From Clostridiales bacterium (lineage in GTDB: Bacteria; Bacillota; Clostridia; Oscillospirales; Acutalibacteraceae), in assembly GCA_019415945.1 (NCBI GenBank), contig DXYF01000024.1, positions 1 to 42,655 on the forward strand: a stretch of 42,655 nt of DNA, read 5' to 3'. The notes beneath the pieces are model-generated. The model was not told the origin of the DNA. It did no database searches and saw only the letters and a program-made list of their open reading frames with translations. Made by a program: the position numbers and the translations under genes. Every line of letters begins with the position of its first letter. Position 1 is the stretch's first letter. This document shows positions 1 to 10,500 of the stretch, in pieces.

Positions 1-52
1 GCCTTGAAGATGGACTGTCTACGATTGTTTTGGAAGCACCGTCAATGTTTGC
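1..52. repeat. 52-bp direct repeat, copy 1 (at window edge)
   Basis: Bases 1-52 are identical to 607-658. Both copies lie in the tail appendage gene, in the same frame, 606 bp (202 codons) apart. The true repeat may extend left beyond the window. Confidence 0.9.
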
Positions 53-1429
53 CGAAATAATATTAGCTGGATTAAAGAGATTTTTTCCCTCTACATCACT
101 AAAAGTAAGAGATTTATCAATTTTTTTAACTAATTGGCTTTTAAGATACGAAATTGAAGGATAGCCCTGTTTCTCATCTTTAATCTCAGAATCAGAATTT
201 ATTTTATTTATTTGCTTTTCTCCTAAAGAAATGGCGTTATTCACTTCACTTGACAGTTTATTAGTACCTATTGAACCATCAGGTATTTTGCTTGGGTTCA
301 ACATCTTATTTGATACATAAAAACTTTCAAACTCCGTCTTTTCACCTTCAGCTATCATTATCTTTTCGGCAAATGTTTGACTGTATTCTCCGTCCTGTGA
401 AGCAAGATAAAAGTAAAAGACAATATATTTTGCATCTGTTCCTGTTACAAAAGTTGCACTTGTCAAATCATTGCGGAATTTAACATCATTAACCGTTACG
501 CCGTCAGCAGGTTCTACATTTGTCGTACCATAAATGAATCTTGACGAAATTGGCGCTTGCCTGATTATTGTATAAGTCGTATCGGGTTTACATTCAACAT
601 ATCCGAGCCTTGAAGATGGACTGTCTACGATTGTTTTGGAAGCACCGTCAATGTTTGCAGGAATGACACATATAGGGTTAAACTTATTTGCACCAGTTAT
701 TTCTTCAGCAAATGAGCTCACATCAAGAAAATTATTATTTGTCTGCTCCTTTGTATATGCATCGGTTATCCCGTAGCCTGCAAGGGTTTCCTCCTTGTCA
801 GCTTTATCGTTACCGAGATTTTCAATGTCCTCATAACAAGTTGCCACATAATTGTTATGATAATTATATAGTGCCGCAATGCTTGGATAATTGCTCTCAC
901 TTGAATTTTGAAAATCAACCGTTGAAACTTTATTTCTCTTTTCTTCAAGCTCTTTAATTTGAGAACTTGTTTCATTAATAAAACTATCAATTTTATTGGA
1001 ATCTTCATCAAATAAAGACTGAACTAATGAAATTAGTTTTTCGTAAATATAGGTATTGGCGCCCTCTTTTACTACTATACCGTTATTGCGATTTATAACA
1101 ATTATATTAGTTGCTATAGTAACAGGGGAATTATTTTCGTTATTATAAGTTCCTTGAAGTCCCACACAAAGACTACCACTTACGCCTGAAAATTCTTCCG
1201 GTATTTCAAAAGTTGCAGATAAGTTTTCCGCAATAATTGAGGCATCGCTTTTTACTATATCGTCAACACTTTGCCAAAAAGATGCCGTCACTATACTACA
1301 CTTTTCCCAGTCATCGCCTTTTTTAAAATTAAATCTAAGCTGAGAATAATTATTTTCAGAAGTAACCGGATTAAACCCGTCATGCTTTTTTACTGTATTT
1401 TTATATACATCATATGTTATAAGGTTCAT
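1..1429 (-). CDS. phage tail appendage / receptor-binding protein, C-terminus cut by window edge
   Basis: I read this frame directly; it is open from the ATG at 1429 to the window edge, so about 476 N-terminal residues are visible. AGAGGTG lies six bases before the ATG. The N-terminus (MNLITYDVYKNTVKKHDGFN) resembles upper-baseplate or fibre proteins of Firmicutes phages. A coiled-coil-like stretch follows (residues about 145-175), then a tail-fibre signature, KADKEETLAGYGITDAYTK (about 220-238), common in fibres. The segment ANIDGASKTIVDSPSSRL occurs near residues 258 and 460, so the shaft carries a long internal repeat. It has its own late promoter and follows a terminator, so it can be expressed apart from the giant gene. 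Host-binding function is inferred. Confidence 0.75.
   Translation of the reverse strand, partial: MNLITYDVYKNTVKKHDGFNPVTSENNYSQLRFNFKKGDDWEKCSIVTASFWQSVDDIVKSDASIIAENLSATFEIPEEFSGVSGSLCVGLQGTYNNENNSPVTIATNIIVINRNNGIVVKEGANTYIYEKLISLVQSLFDEDSNKIDSFINETSSQIKELEEKRNKVSTVDFQNSSESNYPSIAALYNYHNNYVATCYEDIENLGNDKADKEETLAGYGITDAYTKEQTNNNFLDVSSFAEEITGANKFNPICVIPANIDGASKTIVDSPSSRLGYVECKPDTTYTIIRQAPISSRFIYGTTNVEPADGVTVNDVKFRNDLTSATFVTGTDAKYIVFYFYLASQDGEYSQTFAEKIMIAEGEKTEFESFYVSNKMLNPSKIPDGSIGTNKLSSEVNNAISLGEKQINKINSDSEIKDEKQGYPSISYLKSQLVKKIDKSLTFSDVEGKNLFNPANIISANIDGASKTIVDSPSSR
607..658. repeat. 52-bp direct repeat, copy 2
   Basis: Identical to 1-52. The perfect DNA identity between two parts of one fibre gene suggests a recent duplication or ongoing gene conversion rather than an old protein repeat. 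Confidence 0.9.
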
Positions 1430-1447
1430 AACCTCACCTCTAAAACA

Positions 1448-1482
1448 ATTATAAACATTTTAAATTTTCTATGTAACTACAC
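1448..1482 (-). promoter_or_regulatory. late promoter 1 (tail appendage)
   Basis: On the minus strand the box GTGTAGTTACAT (1471-1482) is followed, after 17 bp counted from TTACAT, by a perfect TATAAT (1448-1453). The appendage ATG is 19 bases further on. The same box and spacing occur at 18095-18129 and 22368-22402. It lies just past the terminator of the giant gene. Confidence 0.8.
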
Positions 1483-1488
1483 AACAGA

Positions 1489-1517
1489 CGAAAGGCACAG
1501 TTAAACTGTGCCTTTCG
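1489..1517 (-). terminator. hairpin terminator after giant gene
   Basis: A perfect 13-bp stem (CGAAAGGCACAGT and its complement) with a 3-nt loop begins 4 bases after the stop of the 3116-aa gene. No clear U-run follows on the minus strand, so it may act as a processing or stability hairpin instead. It separates the giant gene from late promoter 1. Confidence 0.6.
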
Positions 1518-1520
1518 ATG

Positions 1521-4500
1521 TTATGAGTTTTTCTCAAGATATTTTTGACCGTACGATAACGCTGTACTCCATGAGCCATAGATATTAGTCAGCATATTTT
1601 GAAACCTTGTGATTGCTTCTGTATCGTTATTATTACTTGCATCATAATACTGCTCCCATAAGCTGTCAGTTCTTGATGCACTGTGCATAGCAGACTTTAT
1701 ATTACTCGGCTTTTTACCGATGTCGATAAGATAATCTTCTATCTTTTGATAGTTCTCATAATCACCCTGTACAAGTGCATTGAAAGCATCGTCATAAGTG
1801 TATTTGACTGCATCTCCGCTGCTTGCAGTATCTTCAAATACAGAAATACCGAAATCAGAATTATTACTTTTCTGTTTTGTTTCTTTTTCTATTTTATTAA
1901 AGATATAAGAGACGCCTAAATCGTTAAAGCCTTGGCCTTTTAATTCGGTTTCGATATCTTCTTTGTCTGTAATATTTCTTTCGGTAAGATCTTCGATGAT
2001 ATTATCAATTACTTTATCAACTGACTTTTTTACATCTACACTGTCAAATCCGAAAGAAACGACTTTATCAAAGTTTTGCTCATAACCTGATAAATCTCCG
2101 TTTGCTTTTGAAACGGCAGCCGAGGCGATATTATCATCACTTGAAGCTAATGCTATTATTATTTTTTTCTTTATAAAATCGTTAGCTTCTTCAGCAGTTT
2201 TTCCTTGATTATTAATTAAATCATCTTTCCACATTTCTTCAAAGTGTTCGGCTTTAGCAGTATCGCCGTTCTGTTTAGCTTCAACAATAATATAATTGAA
2301 GTTACTTGTGTTATTTCCTCCTAAAAATCCAAAAGTATTGTTTTTGGAAATGATTTCACCGCCGCCATTAATAATATCATTCGCATAAGAAGAAACACTC
2401 CTTACTATTTTTACTACATTTTCCCCGGGAAAGCCTAAACAATCGGTTACTAATGTAGCTAATGAAAGCCAATCACCTTTCAGTGCCTTTTCAATACCGT
2501 CATTGATATTTTCAAGGCTCATAGCTTCAAACCCAAAGAACACACCTTTATCAATAGCAGCACATATAACTTCATATGCTTTGTCTCCCCAAACGAAACA
2601 ACCGGAAAGACTTTCAAGCGTATAATCAATGAAATTTGAAGCAATAGACGAAGCTGTAACATTTCCTTCTTCATCTTTAAAGTCATCGTATTTGTGCCAA
2701 ATAATCATGTTTGCTATTACAGTTAAGGCGCCTGTTAGCATAGAAGATGTCGCAACGCCTATGAGCGAAGCCGCTAAATTCTTAGCTGCACTATTCTTAT
2801 CAGACTTAGTCTGTTTATTAGGATTTGTTTTATAATCGATACGCCTTGCATGATATTCTCCGAAGCTATCAATTACTGTATTTCCCATTGCCATGACCTG
2901 ACTTTTAAACGCATTAAGTGTAAGCCATCTCATTATGTTATTGCGAACGAATTGCGGTTTACTTGTTACCATGTTGCTTGGCTGTGTTTCATCAATACAT
3001 TTTTCCCATTGCTTTACGACTTCTTTATAAAATTCATCGGTACCGTTTTTCAGATTAGTAGTTTGCTCTACATGGAGTTCTGCTGCATATAAAAGAGAGC
3101 TAACCACAATTCTGTCTAACTTTCCCATAATATCAAAATAATAATCAAATGCCTTTTTGTATAGTCCAGCTTCTCTGCTCAGTTCTCCTATTACTGTGCT
3201 GTTTCCTTCCTGTCGGTACCATAAATAAGGTGTATACTTTGAGTAGTGCTTCAGGTCAACCTTTTTATTACCAATTACCGATGCTTTTGTTACATTCTTT
3301 ACACCAAAATATTTATAAGCCATAGGGTACGCACCAAACTGTTTTACCGCTGCTCCGGGATTTAACAATAGCTTTGCTCCCATAAAATTACTCTGAATTT
3401 TATTAAGAACATTTATATCAAGATAATCCCTTGCATTTTGAAGGTCAGCCATGAGCTTTTCAATATAATGTTCCGCTGCGGGTCCGAATTTTTCTTTGAT
3501 TACTTCGTGTAATGTTACATCTCCGTTGTTACTGTTGTAAACTTTTTTGAAGTTTTCTATCGGGATCATCAATCCACAATATTCTGAAACAGAATTAACT
3601 TGCCTTACAAATGTTCTGAAAACATCATCAATTACAATCGGTGCAAAAGATTTTTCACGAACCTTTGTAAATCCTCTGTTTTTAAGCCTTATATCGTTAA
3701 ACTCTGCTTCAAAATTTTTCTCATAATTTGCACCGTCGCGATAGACTTTTAGCGGATAATAGTTTTGTACAGTTGCAATTAATTTTCCGTATTTCTGCAT
3801 ACTTACTTCGTTTATCTTTTGAGCCAGCAACACATTATACACTTCACTTACTGCTCCAGCAATTTCGTTTAACATTTTATTGCTTTTTATATATCTGCTT
3901 ATTTCCGTCAAATCAGATTTTGATAACCTTACTCTATGCAGATCCGGATTATTTCTGCCGAGATTCACCATATCAAGGTCAGGCAAAACAGTATAATGAT
4001 TGAACTTATCATTTACAAGATGGCGGCGTCCGTCACTTTGTCTGTTTGTTAGCTCAATTGCTAAAAGCAGACCCTGAGAAATTTTAACTCTTTCACCTGT
4101 TTTGATGTCTTTAAAATCAAACTGCTTAACATCAGCTCTTTGCAGATCTTTCAATTCTTTATTGCTGTATTTTGATGTTACTGATTGAATTTTCAGAAAA
4201 GCCTCTTGCTGGATCTTTATTCTATCCATATCACCTTCATGAAGACCTCTGAATATTTTGTTAACAATATAATCATCATGGTATCCGCTCAAGAATCTTC
4301 CATATCTAACAGGATCAAGGCTTGTTGCAATTACTCTGTTTTTTAACTCTCGTCCTCCTGATGCAATCATGTTAATAAATGCACTATCGGAGATGTTCGC
4401 ATTTTTCTTGTAATGTACACTCTCTGTTTCAGATATAGCCTGCGTTGCAGCTTTTTTTATTGAAATTTTTTGACCGTCAACAATGATTTGTACCGAATCT

Positions 4501-7500
4501 CTCAGAGTTTCTTCAAGATCGCTCATTGTATTATATACCATTTCAAGTTGTGAAGCTGAAAGCTCGTATATATTTTTTCCCTTTAGCTCATCGCTTAAAT
4601 GTTGAAGAGTTTCCAAAGTTGCATCTTTATATGCCAACGATTCTATGTCAATATATGAATATTGCTTGTCTTTGGTATCTTTAGGCTTTAATTGTGAGTA
4701 AACATTAGTCAATTCGTTTACTCTATCACCTATTTCAGATATGTTTTTCCATTCTCCAAAATATCCGGGCAAAGGTTTAGCTTTTCCGTTTTTATAATTT
4801 CCGGGATCAGCAGTAAAAGAACTCAGAACATTTAATATCGGTTCTTTAAGGGCTTGAGGAATATACTCGTTGTTATTAGCCTTCCCATCAAGTCTTTTGG
4901 ACATTCTATTAAGCATTCTGCCAAGTCGTTCACGATAAACAGTTTTAGCTCGGTTCTCATTATATTGATCTCTTACTGTATCATATCTCATATTAAGCAA
5001 TATTGTCTTATCATTAAGAGCAGCCTGCAACTGTTCAATCTTTTTCTTATATCTTGATTTTTCACTGCTATTCCTATGATATTGATTTTTAAATCTTTCT
5101 TGCATTTGCTTAATCTGTTCAAGCCTTTTTGTTCGTTCAAGTTCATAGCTCTTTTTATAGCTTTCGCTTTTTGCTTTCAAAATAGCCTCTCGTTCACTGA
5201 GAGCTTTTTTTATATTATTGGAAATACTGCGAATAACAGCACGCTCGGATTTTGTATCAGCTACTGCTTGCTTTCCTTTTTCCCGGATAATTTCTGTTGT
5301 AAAGTCAAATGCCATTTCAATCGCTGCAGTATCTATATTTTCATAATATCCATCTATATAAGGATTATAGATTTTTGGCACAAGCACATTATTTAGGAGG
5401 TTATCAAGCCATTTATATCCTTGCAAACTGTCACTTTCATCCGTTATTAAACTTGCATTTATATTTTCTACCGCATCAATGACATCCGATATGTAGATTA
5501 TATCGCCTTTGGGATTGTTCCTTTCAAGAGCAACATTAACTCTTCCGAAAACACGCTTACGAAAATTTGCGATACTTCCATAATTTTCTCTTATGTCACT
5601 CTCAGCATAATCAGTAATTACAAGCGTTTTTCCTCTTAAAAAGTCAAAAATAGCATTTCTTTCTTCTTTTAAGAGGTCATTATTTACTTTTGTACTTAAC
5701 AACAGAGCGTCTTTGCACTCGTCAACAATATCTTCAAGTTCACCTGCAAAATCTGTATATTTACCCGATTCTATCTTTTCAGTATGTTTTTTAATTGTTT
5801 CTGAAAATTCTTCATCAAAACCTTTGTTGAATTTTCTTGAAATATTGTATCTGTTCATTAATCTTTGTGCAATGCTTAAATAAGTTTTGTCGTCAAGTCT
5901 TATGTCGCTTGTCTGTTTAATAGCACTTTCAGCTGTTTTAGCTGCATGATTGTAAACGGCATTAAGAGCATACTCAGGATTTTCTTTAACAGCACGCTCA
6001 AACTTAGTTTCTTCAACACCTAAATCATTAAATAAATCATCATCTACAAAATATCCTTGTGTAATGGTATCATCAACAGCAAAACGAATATCCGTATTAT
6101 TTTTGTCAAAAGTGCCTATATTGTCTGTTGCGGATTTGATTTGCGTTGGTTTAAAAACTATATAGGTATCAACCTTCTCATCGTTTTTTAGATGAATGCC
6201 GTCTACATCAGATTTTCTAATATATTCAGTAATCAGATTTTTTTGCTTTCGCCTTATAGGATTAGTTGCTTTCTTCCATTCATCAAGAATAACATCAAGC
6301 TTGCCGTTCATTATTCGCTGAGCTTCCTCGTCTGTTATCTTTCCTGAAACAAGATCGTCATAATGTTCCTCATACCATTCATCGCTTATGATTTCTTCTT
6401 TTTCATATTCTGCCTGATACTTTTTATCAACATCATCGTATTGTTTCTGTAGTTCTGAATAACCGGACACATTTTTCATCCAATAGGAATGAATATCGTC
6501 TCGATTATTAAATGTCAAAACATTTTTTGCATTAAGATATACAGCCATTTGCTTGTTGCCTGCAAGCCCAATATTTTTATCTGTTGTTTTAAAAAACATT
6601 CCTGTTGGAGTGTCGCTGTCATATAGTCCAGCTCTCTCGTTGTTAGTGTTAAATATAGTGAAGTCTGCTTTCGTTTGATGATACACAACAAGAGGTTCGC
6701 CGCTTTTTCCAACGACTTTGCTTGCCGACTTTGGATTAAATTTTTTATCATATTGCTTGACAACTGCAAACAAATCTGATACAGTATCAATGTTGGCAGT
6801 TTGACTGATACGGCTAAGTGTTTTATTCACTGAACCGGTTACGGCAGGCTGCCATTTTTCTATGTTTTGAAGTTGATATGCCCTTTTTAATGTGTTATCG
6901 CTATTTGGGTCATTCATTTCTTCAACATATAGTTTTAATACTTCGTTTCCGTTCCCTATGTTAGCAACTGCATAAAAGCTATGCATAAACAAAGAATTCT
7001 TTGATTTTGGGTTATCCATGCTAAATGTATCAAATAATACTGCATTTTTCACAATACTATTAATGTATGGCAAATAAGGTTTTGCTTTTATATTTGAAAT
7101 CCCATTATGTGAAACAGTTTCGTTAAATACCTTTCGTGATACATTTATCTGCCACCCAGTATCTTCATTTTTTTGCAATCCTCTTGTATCGCCTTTGTCA
7201 TTTGCTACCAATATTTTCTTACTATCATACGCTCTCCAATCACCAAACCAAGCTCTGAAAAACGGTGATTTTGTTCCTAATTCCTCATAGAACTTTCTCG
7301 CCCATTTTTCTGTTCTTTGAATGTCCTCAGAAGTAAAATCATTTATCGACTTTCTGCCCATAGTTCTTAATGTTTCAATATCCTGCTCATTAATATCTGA
7401 ATCATTCTGTCTTGCTTGATTTCTCACACTGCTATTATCAGCATTTTCTCCCACTGAATATTTAGCACCGCTGTTAGCGGTGTTTTTTTGTTTAGACTTT

Positions 7501-10500
7501 GCGTTATCTGATAATTGCATTTTAATTTGTCTTGAGTTGTCAAAAGCTTCGCTTAACTTATCGGCAAGCTCATTTATTGCATTTACATCTTCAAGCCATG
7601 TTTGTGCCTGCATGTTATGTGCAGTTGTACCTATGCCCTTCATAAAGTTATAAGCATCTTTTGCAATTTTCCTTAATGCATTTGCAACCTTTCCAAGTAT
7701 TCCTTTGTTTTCTTCAAGACTGAGTGCTGTTTTAATAGCCGTTTCATCTGTGGCTATTGTCATTACTGTTTGACAGACGAGTTCTTCGGTTAAGTCTTCA
7801 TTTGTTGATACTTTATCATTCCATCTCAATTTAATATCATCAAGCATTAAATCAATATTTTCTCCCTTTGCTACAAGATAGTTTGTAACAAAGTCACGCA
7901 ACACCTTATAATCATTCGGGCTGTCCTGCCTTACGCCGTGCATGGCCTCATGAAGTGCCGTAGATAACATATAGTTGCTGTCAAGATCAGCTCTTATATA
8001 GATTTTACCGTTTGCATAAACTCCATTCTCGCTGTCGCTGAGCTTATCGGTGAGAATAACATCTTTGCCTGTCTTTTCTGCAACAGCCTGAAGAAGCTGG
8101 AGCTGTTCGTCAGTTGCTTTTACACTGCTTTCTGCACTTTCTTCAATATACATTTTACTGTTAATTGAATTTGTCTGTCCGGGCATTCTGATTTTACTGA
8201 TATTTTCGGTTTCGTTTTGCATTGAATTATTTGTAAAGTCATTACCTTTTTTTACTGCAATGTACGCTATTCCGCCGAGAGTGTCAAGAGCTTTGTTATA
8301 TCTGCCGCTTGATTTTATGCTTTCGTATTCAACACCCATTTTCCCGAGATTATACAGTTGCTCATATGCCGCTGCGTATTCTCTTACATCTGCACTCTTT
8401 CCGCTGCTCTGCTTTGATTCTGCATATGTTTCATATTGCGATACAAACGCTCTTGCACCTATTGTGTCAAAATTTTTAGAGTAATTAAAAAGAGCGTTAT
8501 AATAAGGCAGATTGGTTGTTATGTCATCAGCATTAACAAGACTGCCGTTATCAAGTCTTAATGTAACGGTATTGTCTGATGAACCATAATCTCTCGTACT
8601 GCTTTCAATTCCAACAACTGTTACTCTTTGATTATTCGCCGTTTTAGCCGCCAATCCGTTGGGATGATTATTACCAAAAGCGTTTGTTACTGTTCTTGAG
8701 ACTGTTTCGACCTTTGATGAATTTGTATTTGACTGAGGATTTGCCGCTGAAACAAAAGTGTTGTTATTCCTTATAATGTTATCTGCATTTACTGAATTTG
8801 CGGTATTGTCATGCTGTGAGATTGTATTTTCAGAATTTGTATCAACAGAGGTTGTCTGTGCAGAATTTTTCTGTGTTGTAATTTTTATAAGTTTCCCGAG
8901 GTCTGATTTACTTACACCCGCAACACCGTTTTTGTTAAAGTCGCTCTCAACAGATTTTGCAAGTTTGACTGTTGATTTATTACTGCTTGCTTTACCGCTG
9001 TCTATCAAATCAGTTATATTAAAATCTTCGCTTTTAAGTGCTTCGGCACCAATTTCAAAATTATTTTTTCCCTCATATACCATTGAGGTTGTTTTGTTAA
9101 TTGCAACTGCTCCTCCGCCTAAAACTCCTCCGCTGATTGCTCCTGCCGCAAAATCCTGCCCTATTTGAAAAGCAAAATCTTTATAAACTTTTTCCCATGC
9201 TTCACTCTCACTATATCCCTGATTGATATAGTTTTGATATTGCAAAGAAAGTTGTGATAAGTCACCGTTAATTATACTATCTGCTACTGTGTCGACTATA
9301 TCAGTGCCAACTTCCTCAGCTCCTTCTCTTGCTATTTGTTTTGATACAGATTTTATTACTGAATCTTTTCCTTTTTTTACTATATTAAATAAACCTTTTA
9401 AAGAAATACTTTCAAAAAATGTTTCTGCTGCTGCAGCTGCTGCACCTGTAAGCAACGCGTGATCCATATCTCCACCGTTTTCAAGCACTTGATTAGCGTA
9501 AGATGTTCCAGCAGATGTAGCTACCATCGCACGATTAATTACTTTTCCACCGGGTAAGAGCAAAACAGGCATTCTCGCAATATTATCAGCAATGCTCATT
9601 CCTGCACCATAGAAAAACTCTCCCGCATCATTCATATCATCGCTTACGGTTTCTCTGATTGTTTGTGATTTTGCAACATTTGTCGATTGAGGATCAATAT
9701 ATCCATCACCGCCAAAAGCTTTATCAACACCAGCACTTATATAATTTACTGAATCTGCAATACCTCCATACGCTGAAAGACTTACAGAAGCTAAAGAACC
9801 AAGAACAGGATGTTCAGTGGAATAGTCTTTAAGCAATTCATGTTCTTCTTCCGTTGCACTTTCATCACGCACTCTTTGATAATATTTATATAAAGTCTCG
9901 TTGTTAGGTAAACTTTTAAAATTATCTTTGATTTTTTCTTTTTCTTCATAAGTCAAATTTTTATAATAATTATAAGCATCTACGCTGCTTTCTATTTTGA
10001 TACTTTCTATATCATGACCTGTAACGCCCAACATATGGGAGATTTCTTCGCCTTTCTGAAGATCATAATATTTTTTCATTATATCTAAATATTCAGGATT
10101 ATTTTTAATAACATCGTAATATTCACGCTTTTCTTTTTCTTCATGCTTTTTAGTTTCAATTAACTTTTGTAATTCTTCGTTTTTCTTGTCAAGTTCATTA
10201 AGTTCATCTTTTGCGTATATATCACCGGCAACTACTTTTTCACCACCTCCGTTGTTATAAAAATCATCATAGAGATGTTTTTGCTCATTCTCTAAATCCG
10301 CACTTGTAGCTAATTCAGCCGCTTTGTTATTAAGCCAATTCTTCTCTTCTGTCGTTTCTGCGTTCGACAATGCGGTTTTGGCTTGCTCATATGTAGTGAC
10401 TTTTTGATATTTATTCTGAAAATCCAATTCATTTAAGAGAGCTGCATCTTCCTGATACTGTTCCTGATGCTCTTTTGTAGGGACAGTATCATGAGTTTTT

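Noticed and set aside
7466..7489. Perfect terminator-like hairpin with seven Ts on the plus strand inside the giant gene
   Set aside because: No plus-strand transcript is likely there. The minus-strand codons encode a KNTANSGAKYS linker typical of polyvalent proteins, which explains the sequence.
8758..9168. 136-aa plus-strand ORF opposite the giant gene
   Set aside because: Antisense shadow of a long coding frame; no ribosome site or known motif.
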